This document shows positions 1-6,382 of a DNA stretch of 24,649 nt, piece after piece. The first letter of the stretch is position 1; each line of letters starts with the position of its first letter. The stretch is from JANRKT01 sp033763355 (GTDB lineage: Bacteria; Bacteroidota; Bacteroidia; Chitinophagales; Chitinophagaceae): NCBI GenBank assembly GCA_033763355.1, contig JANRKT010000224.1:1-24649 (forward strand). The letters are read 5' to 3'. The translations under genes and the position numbers were made by a program. The notes beneath the pieces were generated by a model, which saw nothing but the letters and a program-made list of their open reading frames with translations, was not told the origin of the DNA and ran no database searches.

Positions 1-768
1 CGGCATTTTATCATTCCCGCAAATTTACTCATCTCACCAAAACCATACCCTACCCGCCCCGAACAATGTATGACATTTTATATCCGTGGGTCTGAGGTTA
101 CTGAAATTCCCTCTGGTCAATACAAGATGATGAGACCAAGGTCAGTTATCTCAGGTCAATATACAGAACGCATCAACCGCTATAGCGGAAGCAGAGAATT
201 CTTAATGTTACAGGTAGTTTTTTTACCCGGCGCCATATACCGCTTAACCGGTGTTCCTTCTCACAAGCTACAGGGCACCTTTGAAAACCTTGAAGATGTG
301 TTTCCCGTTGAATCAAATAAGATAAACGAACGATTAGAAAATTGTAATTCCTATAATGAGATCATTTTTGCCATCGAAGAATTTTTATTGGGGCTTCTTA
401 AAAAGACGAAAATTGAAGAAAAGCCTGCTGATCAGATTTTCAGGATCATGTTGAAACAACCCTCCCGGTATTCTATCAGCTGGTTAGCGAAAGAGGCTTG
501 TTATTCTTTGCGCCAGTTTGAACGGAAGGCTTACGATCATCTCGGCATTTGTCCAAAAACATTCCTGCGTATTTCGCGATTCATACAATCCTATGATATG
601 CGCATTCAACATCCAAAAATGGATTGGTTAAGTATTGCGCTTGCTTTTGATTACCACGATTACCAACACCTCGCTAAAGAATACAAAGAATTTGCGGGTG
701 CAAAACCCAATGAGCTTTTCGCCGCTGAATCACAATCATTGGAACGAATGCTGGGACTAAAAAAGTAA
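1..768 (+). CDS. AraC-family transcriptional regulator, 5' end outside window
   Basis: Transcription regulator with an N-terminal sensor-like domain and a C-terminal AraC-type double helix-turn-helix DNA-binding domain. The reading frame is open from base 1. In-frame residues before the first ATG at 70 (…PTRPEQCMTFYIRG) continue the conserved part of the N-terminal domain seen in Bacteroidota AraC proteins (DUF6597-like, from memory), so the true start lies upstream and the ATG at 70 is internal. Counting from that ATG, the first HTH is at about residues 135-170 (ISWLAKEACYSLRQFERKA) and the second at about 183-216 (DWLSIALAFDYHDYQHLAKE, then GAKPNE), the usual AraC layout. The ligand and target genes cannot be told. 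It is followed by a 167-bp gap and a same-strand haloperoxidase-like gene. Confidence 0.85.
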   Translation, partial: RHFIIPANLLISPKPYPTRPEQCMTFYIRGSEVTEIPSGQYKMMRPRSVISGQYTERINRYSGSREFLMLQVVFLPGAIYRLTGVPSHKLQGTFENLEDVFPVESNKINERLENCNSYNEIIFAIEEFLLGLLKKTKIEEKPADQIFRIMLKQPSRYSISWLAKEACYSLRQFERKAYDHLGICPKTFLRISRFIQSYDMRIQHPKMDWLSIALAFDYHDYQHLAKEYKEFAGAKPNELFAAESQSLERMLGLKK

Positions 769-896
769 CCTGTCCCCTTCAAAATGTCGATTTCTTACCA
801 CCTCCTTTATTGCTTTTAGTCTCAATTTTATTCCGGCTATTACTTCAATCTGTAGCTAAAACAGAATGATGAAAGTTCTTATTCCATAATAATAGC

Positions 897-911
897 TATA
901 AAAGTTTTATA
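897..911. promoter_or_regulatory. AT-rich perfect palindrome upstream of haloperoxidase-like gene
   Basis: TATAAAAGTTTTATA is a perfect 7-bp inverted repeat around a single G, ending 24 bases before the ATG at 936. It could be an operator or overlap a promoter. AT-rich palindromes also arise by chance, and no consensus -7 box is evident here. Confidence 0.2.
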
Positions 912-935
912 TCATAAAAAATTAAACATTAACCA

Positions 936-2270
936 ATGAAATCAAAAGTTGCAACCTTTATCCTTTTGTGTGGCATTTTGTTCTTTGCAGCAAACTGCAG
1001 GAAAAATAATTCAGAAAACCAGAACAATGCGTCAAACACAGAAAAATACAAAGCTGACGTGGCGGTTTCATGGTATAACCTGCTAACTGAAATCAGCCGG
1101 CTAACTCCATACCCGCCACCACCCAGTATCAGGATATTTGCTTATTCGGGTTTGACTTTATATGAGTCAGTAGTACCGGGCATGCCTTCCTATAATTCAA
1201 TCTATAAGCATTTCACGGGTTTAGATATACCGTTTGATAAAACAAAAGAATATTACTGGCCGGCAGCTGCCAATGCTTCGCTTTCCAGGATTTCATCAAA
1301 GTTGATGGCAAATTACGGAACCCCGCCTCTTCTTGCCCTGATTCAAAAACTGGAAGATTCATTAACACAGATATTTGCAATATCTGTTGCCCCGGAAAAA
1401 ATGCAATTGTCAATTGAATTTGGAAGAATGGTGGCTGATAAAGTTTATGAATGGAGTACCCAGGATGGTACATTAACCAGTAGTGGGGCACTGGCTGTAT
1501 GCCCTCCTTATTCTCCGCCAAGCGGCCCGGGCTTATGGGTTCCTACGCCACCGGGTTTTTTGCCGGCAGCAGGCGCCTGCCAGGGATCTTTAAGAACCTT
1601 TATTCCGGACATTGTAAATGCAGTGTTGCCACCGGACCCACCCGACTACTCTACAGAGTTGACTTCTGATTATTATAAAATGGCAGATAAGATTTACCAG
1701 CTTAGCCTTACCCGTACCACAAATGACTCAATGATCAGCGAAGCGTGGAGAGATCGCTTAGGAATGAATTTTAATACACCTGCCCATATATTAAGCCTTA
1801 CTTCTCAAATCATTTTAAAAGAGAAACTAAACCTTGAAGAAGCAGCTATTATCTACGCACAGCAGGGAATTGCCATGTTTGATGCCATTGCAGCCAGTTT
1901 TAAATTCAAGTTTTATTATTATTTGTTAGAGCGTCCCATTACTTACATACGTAACATCATGGGGAAAACTACCTGGAACAGCATTTATCCGACACCTCAA
2001 CATCCTTCTTATCCGGCCGTAGCCCCTGCAGCCGCTGCTGCAGGTATTGTAATACTTGAAAAAAAATTAGGTACCAGTTACAACTTTATTGATAGTACAC
2101 AAAAAGGTATATATGGCTCCTGGAATTATTCATCATTCGATGAGTTGGTTAAGGATGTTGGAAAAAGCCGGACGCATAGTGGCCTGAACTTTGAAGTTTC
2201 TGTCACGGAAGGAATAACACAGGGACGCAAAGCAGGAGAAATAGTTGATAAACTCCTGTTTAAGAAATGA
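936..2270 (+). CDS. Vanadium haloperoxidase / PAP2-related lipoprotein lacking catalytic histidines
   Basis: Exported lipoprotein (hydrophobic residues 6-19, lipobox-like AANC with Cys21) of 444 residues. Its overall plan matches bacterial vanadium-dependent haloperoxidases of the PAP2 superfamily. In that family the pocket is K-x6-RP, PSGH and SR-x5-H. Here RP is present (R333-P334, followed by ITYIR), but the nearest Lys is one residue out of register (K325). The PSGH position reads P360-A-V-A363. S411-R412 is kept, but the position six residues after the Arg is Asn418 instead of His. Downstream residues (EGITQGRKAGEIV) match the family well. I infer a family member that has lost vanadate-dependent chemistry, or uses a different pocket. 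The gene appears to stand alone; no clear terminator follows. Confidence 0.75.
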   Translation: MKSKVATFILLCGILFFAANCRKNNSENQNNASNTEKYKADVAVSWYNLLTEISRLTPYPPPPSIRIFAYSGLTLYESVVPGMPSYNSIYKHFTGLDIPFDKTKEYYWPAAANASLSRISSKLMANYGTPPLLALIQKLEDSLTQIFAISVAPEKMQLSIEFGRMVADKVYEWSTQDGTLTSSGALAVCPPYSPPSGPGLWVPTPPGFLPAAGACQGSLRTFIPDIVNAVLPPDPPDYSTELTSDYYKMADKIYQLSLTRTTNDSMISEAWRDRLGMNFNTPAHILSLTSQIILKEKLNLEEAAIIYAQQGIAMFDAIAASFKFKFYYYLLERPITYIRNIMGKTTWNSIYPTPQHPSYPAVAPAAAAAGIVILEKKLGTSYNFIDSTQKGIYGSWNYSSFDELVKDVGKSRTHSGLNFEVSVTEGITQGRKAGEIVDKLLFKK

Positions 2271-2526
2271 TCGGATAATTTTGCCCGTTGATGTTTTTAA
2301 GCCCTATGTGCGGCTGCGGTACCAACAACTTTTATATTATAGACTGCCGATAATAGCTGTTTGTATTTTCCTGGTTTAAACAGCTTTTTCCGTTCCGGTA
2401 CAGTCGCTGTAAAATAACCTGGACAGGCGGGCATTGATGAAAGCTAATATATAACTTTTGCACTGAATGCTGTTGCTGGTGATGCTATGCTACAATGCCA
2501 GCAGCACGAACATCAACAACGGCGGG

Positions 2527-2633
2527 TAATGATTAAAGTCAGACGAAATAGATTCCTCTGCTGCGCCAGCGCACAAATGCCCTGCTTCGCAACATCGGAA
2601 TGACAGACTTTTTTTTATGTGCATTCGCAACCC
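2527..2633 (+). repeat. Intergenic repeat unit A
   Basis: The unit opens with TAATGATTAAAGTCA, continues through AGATTCCTCT and ends with GGAATGACAG, a run of eight T and ATGTGCATTC. The same ordered blocks recur at 2710-2795. The middle differs from that copy but also contains a short perfect hairpin (TGCGC-CA-GCGCA, 2562-2573). Similar 'agattcctc…cggaatgacag' elements are common between genes in this bacterial group (from memory). Confidence 0.6.
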
Positions 2634-2673
2634 TGAGCCTCGTCCTGCTTTCCATCTCAAATCACCCTCGGAG

Positions 2674-2705
2674 TTTGTCATTCACGAAGGAGGCATCTGT
2701 TGCGT
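2674..2705 (-). repeat. Intergenic repeat fragment C, inverted
   Basis: Read on the minus strand, this stretch gives CAACAGATGCCTCC followed by TTCGTGAATGACAAA. That resembles the ACAGATTCCTC…GGGATGACAG core of the two flanking direct copies. It appears to be a diverged third copy in opposite orientation. Confidence 0.4.
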
Positions 2706-2709
2706 GAAA

Positions 2710-2795
2710 TAATGATTAAAGTCACACGAAACAGATTCCTCTCCGCCTGTGGCGGATCGGGATGACAGGCTTTTTTTTATGTCCATTCATAACCC
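2710..2795 (+). repeat. Intergenic repeat unit B
   Basis: Direct repeat of unit A, 183 bp downstream. The first 33 bases differ at only a couple of positions, and the ending (GATGACAG, eight T, ATGTCCATTC, AACCC) matches closely. The centre is a perfect hairpin CCGCC-TGT-GGCGG (2743-2755). Conserved ends with replaced centres argue for a repeat family rather than a tandem duplication of one sequence. Confidence 0.6.
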
Positions 2796-2877
2796 GTGTT
2801 ACTGCGGACCTTCGAAGTCATGGCTTCAGAGAGGGCGACAGTTTTAATGTCTAAATAGTACAACCTAACTTTTGTTC

Positions 2878-2910
2878 TATTGCCAGGGCATTCAGCATCA
2901 TCTACTTTTG
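2878..2910 (+). promoter_or_regulatory. Promoter of PorT-type barrel gene
   Basis: The -7 box TACTTTTG (2903-2910) matches the Bacteroidota consensus TAnnTTTG exactly. It lies 20 bases after a TATTG -33 element (2878-2882). Transcription would begin near 2916, leaving a very short leader before the ATG at 2926. Confidence 0.5.
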
Positions 2911-2925
2911 TAAAAAGTAAATTAT

Positions 2926-3591
2926 ATGAAAACCGCTCTGCTGTTAACCTCATTGCTGCTTGCTTCCTGTTTGCTGACTGCACAGGAGGAAAAAAAAGAA
3001 AAAAAACAACCTAAACCCGGCATAGGCCTGGGTTTAAAAGCAGGAGTAAATTTTGCCAATATAACCAACGCTTCACAGATCAGTGCGTCCAATACCAGCG
3101 GGTTTCATGCGGGCGCCTTTTTTGCACCGGGCTCCGGTATGGGTAAAAAAATACTGGGATACAGGACTGAAATCATCTTCTCCAGACAGGGCTATGATTT
3201 TAAAAGCGGCGCTACCACAGGTTCAGTTAAGTTAGATTATATCCTTATGCCGCAACTTATGACCATTAACATCACCCGTTTTTTTGAAATTCATTTCGGT
3301 ATGCAAATGGCGTTCTTGCTGAATGCAAAGGCAGACAGTTCCAAACCTGCTGCATCAAATAACCCCTACGGTGCTATTATGGACTACTATAACCGCTTTG
3401 ACTACGGGCTTGCAGGTGGTGTGCAAATTATGCCGGTTGCAGGTTTATTTATAGGAGCCCGTTATAATATCAGCCTCAGCAACCTTTACAACAATAACAA
3501 TTCATCGCAGGTTCCGGTGTTTATACCTAACAGCAGCAATATTAACTTTAAAAATAATGTGATGCAGCTTTACGGCGGATGGCGTTTTTAA
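2926..3591 (+). CDS. PorT-type outer-membrane beta-barrel protein
   Basis: A 221-residue outer-membrane protein with an N-terminal export signal, a short lysine-rich stretch (EEKKEKKQPKP, about residues 21-31) and then alternating amphipathic strands typical of the small PorT/OmpA-like barrel family. The family opening GLGLKAGVNFANI, the middle GYRTEIIFSRQGYDF and the closing LYGGWRF with terminal Phe (an outer-membrane barrel insertion signal) are all visible. The signal could be cut after LLTA, or a lipobox (LASC, Cys15) might be used; the former is more usual for barrels. The specific role is unknown. It is a monocistronic unit with its own promoter and a strong terminator 40 bases downstream. 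Confidence 0.8.
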   Translation: MKTALLLTSLLLASCLLTAQEEKKEKKQPKPGIGLGLKAGVNFANITNASQISASNTSGFHAGAFFAPGSGMGKKILGYRTEIIFSRQGYDFKSGATTGSVKLDYILMPQLMTINITRFFEIHFGMQMAFLLNAKADSSKPAASNNPYGAIMDYYNRFDYGLAGGVQIMPVAGLFIGARYNISLSNLYNNNNSSQVPVFIPNSSNINFKNNVMQLYGGWRF

Positions 3592-3631
3592 ATAACAAGT
3601 TTACTGTGTTCGTATTCATGGCTGATAAAAT

Positions 3632-3662
3632 AAAATCCCTGCTTTTTCCGGCAGGGATTTTT
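3632..3662 (+). terminator. Intrinsic terminator after barrel gene
   Basis: Perfect 11-bp stem AAAATCCCTGC / GCAGGGATTTT (3632-3642 and 3651-3661) with an 8-base loop. The arms end in A- and T-runs, so it could stop transcription in either direction. It lies 40 bases after the stop codon of the barrel gene. Confidence 0.75.
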
Positions 3663-3887
3663 GCTGCTTATCAAACCTGTTTCTTATACCAGTCATCCCG
3701 ATAAAAAAATCCGTAACTCTTTTGGTAATTTCATGAAGAAGGTTATTTTTACGCCCTGTTTAAAATGCGGTGTTCTTCTGAAAGCTTCCGCACTTTTCGC
3801 TGCTAACCTTCTGCACCATTTACAAACCACTGCTTTATTTTTCTCAAACAATATTGCCCGTTCTCAAAACCAATACTACCTGTTAAT
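3663..3887. other. Gene-free segment between two hairpin terminators
   Basis: No protein gene is supported. The long frame across it starts from a TTG inside the upstream terminator, has no recognisable content and runs into the 3' end of the opposite-strand DUF2911 gene. The segment is bounded on both sides by strong hairpins, which is why a small RNA is considered here. Confidence 0.5.
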
Positions 3888-3912
3888 AAGTCCCGCAAAG
3901 AGCGGGACTTTT
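3721..3912 (+). ncRNA. Candidate small RNA (promoter to terminator)
   Basis: TTTG (3721-3724), 19 bases, then TATTTTTA (3744-3751) is a near-consensus Bacteroidota promoter. About 140 bases further on comes a perfect 9-bp hairpin with a T-rich tail on the same strand, and no plus-strand gene precedes it that would need one. The transcript would be about 155 nt, starting near 3757. Inside it TGCGG and CCGCA can pair. This is an inference only; the hairpin may instead serve the convergent DUF2911 gene. Confidence 0.22.
3888..3912 (+). terminator. Intrinsic hairpin terminator
   Basis: Perfect 9-bp stem AAGTCCCGC / GCGGGACTT (3888-3896, 3902-3910) with loop AAAGA, followed on the plus strand by TTTTGTTTT. 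On the minus strand it lies just past the stop of the DUF2911 gene, but the tail in that direction (ATTAAC) is poorer in T. It may act in both directions. Confidence 0.65.
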
Positions 3913-3918
3913 GTTTTG

Positions 3919-5037
3919 CTATTGCTGGTTAATGTCCTTACCCTCCCCAAGTAATTTTATAAGGTTCTCAACATTGGCTTTGTTGTTGTTATCAGGCGCC
4001 TGTGGCAAAGCAATCTTTGCATACTTTAAAGCATTTTTAAAATCGGCCTGTGCCGAGTAGGCCCTTGCCAAACCCATATTGGTGGTAAAAGTATTGGGGT
4101 ATTTCTTTGCATTTGCCTGAAAAATTTCAATGGCCTCTTTCTTTTTGCCCTGCTGCAAAAGCTGCCTTGCATACTGGTGCACTTCATTTACATTGCCAAG
4201 TGGTGCTGCTTCCTTCATCAAAGCATCTGCATCTGCTTCTTTACCCATAGCTGCAAGCACCTGTGCCTTGTTGCTGAGTGTTTGAAAATTTTTCTCGCCG
4301 ATAAAAGGCCCGCTGATGGCATAATCAGACCATTGCAATGCTTCTTCAAGATTGGTTTTATGCTGTACACAAAACTGCGCAGCCTGCACCCACGCATCCG
4401 GCCTGAATCCTTTTTCGCCTGTAAGCTCCTTACGGAAAGAAGCTATTTGTGTTCTCACAAGGTCAACTTCTACTTTAAACGGAACTTTCATTTTCTCCCA
4501 CATCATGGCAATTACAGCGCTGTTATCAGTCTGGTCAATAAATTCATATTTTAATCTCTCTGCAGTTTCACCAGGCGCTTGTGTTTTTACAGTAACCCTT
4601 AAAGCATCATCCTTCTCATCATAAAAATAACTTCCCCATGCTTTGGAGTTTTTTGAAAATATAACCGTTGCCTCCGCCGGCTGCATAGCAAGAAACAATG
4701 CATAAGTACCTGCTTTCAGTTCTTTGCCTTCCACCTTTACATCAGTTGAAAATTTTATGGTAGTGTTTTCATTGGCGCCTGCCCTCCATGGTGCAGCTTT
4801 ACTGGTGCCAAAACCCTGGTCTGCAAAACCATAGTGTACCAGTTGCCCCCATATCTTTCCTTCACGTCCCCTTACTGCCGGGCGGTCGTAATGAATGGTA
4901 ACATCGGTAATACCGATGCGTTCCGATACCGATGCCTTTTTATTTCCACCACCGGGCGGGGTGGTAAGCTGGGCTGTTAAAACAGCGGGGCATAGAGCAA
5001 AAAGAATAAATGCGCAAATAAGATTCAGTTTTTTCAT
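3919..5037 (-). CDS. Periplasmic DUF2911 protein with C-terminal TPR repeats
   Basis: A 372-residue exported protein. Residues 1-22 form a signal peptide (cleavage after LTA, before QLTTPP). Residues about 30-190 match DUF2911 as known in Bacteroidota: SVSERIGITDVTIHYDRPAV, GREGKIWG, PWRAGANENT, and LKAGTYALFLAM. From about residue 215 to the end come helical TPR-like repeats (A…QALQWSDYA; NTFTTNMGLARAYSAQADFKNALKYAKIAL). DUF2911 has no assigned biochemical role; TPRs suggest protein-protein contacts. Start chosen at the ATG that gives a complete signal peptide. It is convergent with the small-RNA candidate region and divergent from the DoxX gene. Confidence 0.85.
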   Translation of the reverse strand: MKKLNLICAFILFALCPAVLTAQLTTPPGGGNKKASVSERIGITDVTIHYDRPAVRGREGKIWGQLVHYGFADQGFGTSKAAPWRAGANENTTIKFSTDVKVEGKELKAGTYALFLAMQPAEATVIFSKNSKAWGSYFYDEKDDALRVTVKTQAPGETAERLKYEFIDQTDNSAVIAMMWEKMKVPFKVEVDLVRTQIASFRKELTGEKGFRPDAWVQAAQFCVQHKTNLEEALQWSDYAISGPFIGEKNFQTLSNKAQVLAAMGKEADADALMKEAAPLGNVNEVHQYARQLLQQGKKKEAIEIFQANAKKYPNTFTTNMGLARAYSAQADFKNALKYAKIALPQAPDNNNKANVENLIKLLGEGKDINQQ

Positions 5038-5053
5038 GACAGTTGATTTGCAA

Positions 5054-5088
5054 TAAAAGTAGAGAAAGCATTATTTACCCTGCTCAAA
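5054..5088 (-). promoter_or_regulatory. Possible promoter of DUF2911 gene
   Basis: On the minus strand TTTG (5085-5088) is followed after 23 bases by TACTTTTA (5054-5061), one base off the -7 consensus. The spacing is slightly longer than usual, so this is tentative. Confidence 0.3.
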
Positions 5089-5115
5089 TTTGGGATAAAT
5101 GGCATTGCCCGGAAC

Positions 5116-5124
5116 GGGGGGGGG
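5116..5124 (+). repeat. Homopolymeric G9 tract
   Basis: Nine consecutive G lie 79 bases upstream of the DUF2911 start and about 28 bases beyond its possible -33 element. Such tracts are prone to slippage during replication. Here it is outside any coding frame, so any effect would be on promoter strength, or none. Confidence 0.7.
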
Positions 5125-5239
5125 TATTATAAAACAAAAGGACTGTCTCAATTTGTTTGTCATGCTTCCGTGTTAACAGATGTCGGGAAGGAAAGGCATT
5201 TAACATATTGGCAATATTCTGCTAACACTATTGCGCCGG

Positions 5240-5269
5240 ATTCCGCTCCGGCCCGGGGCGGAACGGAAT
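5240..5269. repeat. GC-rich imperfect palindrome
   Basis: ATTCCGCTCCGGCCC is followed directly by GGGGCGGAACGGAAT, forming a hairpin with two mismatches. There is no T-run after it, so it is not a classical terminator. It resembles a REP-like intergenic palindrome. Confidence 0.5.
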
Positions 5270-5302
5270 GTGAAATTGATACAGCACCATGCAAAAAGAT
5301 TA

Positions 5303-5334
5303 TTGCTTTACCGGAATTAAAATTGTAAACTTTG
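5303..5334 (+). promoter_or_regulatory. Promoter of DoxX gene
   Basis: TATTG (TTG at 5303-5305) is followed by TAAACTTTG ending at 5334, about 21 bases on. It keeps the TTTG of the Bacteroidota -7 box. Transcription would start near 5340, upstream of the ATG at 5369. Confidence 0.4.
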
Positions 5335-5368
5335 TACTGACATTTTATTGTTCTTTAAAACCTTTTAT

Positions 5369-5806
5369 ATGGGTATGTTGCACCAGCTCGAAAAATGGAG
5401 CACCACCCATCATCCCCGGTGGCTGGTGCTGCTAAGGGTAGCACTTGGTATATGCCTGTTCTTTAAAGGCATCATCTTCATCAGCAATACTGCAGCATTG
5501 GAAAGACTGATAGCCGGAACTGTTCTTGAGGGGGCCTCGGTTCCCTGGCTGAGCTATATCATTACCTGGTTACACCTGTTAGGGGGCTTTCTCATCATCA
5601 TTGGCTTGCTTACAAGATGGGCTGTGCTGATACAGGTACCGGTGCTTCTTGGCGCTGTAATTTTTATTAACGCAACCAAAGGTGTTTTTGCAGCAGAATC
5701 AGAATTCGGGTTTTCACTGGTTATCCTGTTGCTGCTTTTGTTTTTCCTCGTTGAAGGCGGCGGGCCGCTTTCACTGGATAATTATTTCAGGAAGAACCCG
5801 AAATGA
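5369..5806 (+). CDS. DoxX-family inner-membrane protein
   Basis: A 145-residue integral membrane protein with four predicted helices: about WLVLLRVALGICLFFKGIIF, WLSYIITWLHLLGGFLIIIG, AVLIQVPVLLGAVIFI and FSLVILLLLLFFLV. The LRVALGICLFFKG opening and the GLLTRWA loop are typical of the DoxX family, whose members are linked to redox and thiol-stress functions but mostly lack a defined substrate. The ATG at 5369 is preferred; a TTG at 5348 would add seven residues but lies very close to the predicted transcription start. Only nine bases separate its stop from the stop of the convergent guanine deaminase gene. Confidence 0.8.
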   Translation: MGMLHQLEKWSTTHHPRWLVLLRVALGICLFFKGIIFISNTAALERLIAGTVLEGASVPWLSYIITWLHLLGGFLIIIGLLTRWAVLIQVPVLLGAVIFINATKGVFAAESEFGFSLVILLLLLFFLVEGGGPLSLDNYFRKNPK

Positions 5807-5815
5807 CTGCCTGGT

Positions 5816-6295
5816 TTAATAAAGTTTTTTATTGGCAGACTGCCTCCAGGCAATAAAAACATCTTTTGCTTTTTGATGAGGATGGTGAATGAAAGGAATT
5901 TTTCTATCAGCAAAAACTGTATTGATTTCGCTGTAAATAAAATCGTCGTCAAAATCAATAGCAGCAGCTTCATTTTTTGTATTGGCAAATATTACCCTCC
6001 GGGGACGTGCCCAGTAAATAGCGCCCATGCACATGGGGCAGGGTTCACAGGAAGCGTAAATATCACACTCGTCAAGTTGAAAACTGTTTAGTTTTTTACA
6101 TGCTTCACGTATGGCAACCACTTCAGCATGTGCAGTGGGGTCGTTGGTTGCAAGAACCATATTGCAACCCTCTGCAATAATTTTTCCATCCTTTACAATC
6201 ACACATCCAAAAGGCCCGCCCTTACCCTGCAACATGCCTTTCTCAGAAACTTCAATGGCTTTTTCAAGAAATTTCAATTCTTCGGCGCTAATCAT
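5816..6295 (-). CDS. guaD: Guanine deaminase (cytidine-deaminase fold)
   Basis: Cytoplasmic zinc enzyme that converts guanine to xanthine and ammonia in purine salvage or catabolism. The zinc and proton-shuttle motif is complete: H56-A-E58 and P85-C86-P-M-C89. The match to Bacillus-type GuaD (recalled, not searched) runs along the whole 159 residues: GGPFGCVIVKDG, NDPTAHAEVVAIR, SCEPCPMCMGAIYWARP, FDDDFIYSEI, and the C-terminal AWRQSANKKLY. That tail and the FDD segment separate it from the tRNA deaminase TadA. Its 5' neighbour on the same strand (6383-7468) is cut off by a terminator, so it is probably transcribed alone. Confidence 0.88.
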   Translation of the reverse strand: MISAEELKFLEKAIEVSEKGMLQGKGGPFGCVIVKDGKIIAEGCNMVLATNDPTAHAEVVAIREACKKLNSFQLDECDIYASCEPCPMCMGAIYWARPRRVIFANTKNEAAAIDFDDDFIYSEINTVFADRKIPFIHHPHQKAKDVFIAWRQSANKKLY

Positions 6296-6334
6296 ATTTC
6301 AAGTTACTAAAGATTATCATCAGCTACAGCAAAC

Positions 6335-6365
6335 AAAAAAGTATCCGCTACGTGCAGATACTTTT
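6335..6365 (-). terminator. Intrinsic terminator downstream of the 361-residue protein gene
   Basis: Perfect 9-bp stem AAAAGTATC / GATACTTTT (6337-6345, 6357-6365) with an 11-base loop. On the minus strand it is followed by TTTTTTGTTTG. It lies 17 bases past the stop at 6383 and separates that gene from guaD. Confidence 0.75.
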
Positions 6366-6382
6366 ACAATATTCAAAAAAGT

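Larger units (their letters stand above)
2271..2925. other. 655-bp gene-free region with repeat cluster
   Basis: No credible gene is seen. The short minus-strand frames at 2490-2681 and 2777-2983 have no recognisable product and run through repeat sequence. The left half holds one imperfect hairpin (arms 2472-2479 and 2498-2505, one wobble). The right half holds three related short repeat units (2527-2633, 2674-2705 inverted, 2710-2795), followed by the promoter of the downstream barrel gene. Confidence 0.6.
5038..5368. other. 331-bp divergent intergenic region
   Basis: This spacer between the DUF2911 gene (minus) and the DoxX gene (plus) holds no gene. It contains a weak minus-strand promoter, a run of nine G, a 30-base GC-rich imperfect palindrome and a plus-strand promoter, each listed separately. 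Confidence 0.6.

Noticed and set aside
2490..2983. Two short minus-strand frames (63 and 68 residues)
   Set aside because: They run through the intergenic repeats and the promoter of the barrel gene, and their translations show no recognisable content.
3661..3954. 97-residue plus-strand frame
   Set aside because: It starts from a TTG inside a terminator, has no domain or signal, and overlaps the 3' end of the well-supported DUF2911 gene.
5348..5368. TTG start for the DoxX gene
   Set aside because: An ATG seven codons downstream fits better, and the TTG would lie only a few bases from the predicted transcription start.
5826..5859. Inverted repeat TTTTTATTG / CAATAAAAA as a terminator
   Set aside because: It lies within the last codons of guaD, its arms are AT-rich and far apart, and there is no T-run after a GC stem. 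It is listed only as a possible structure.
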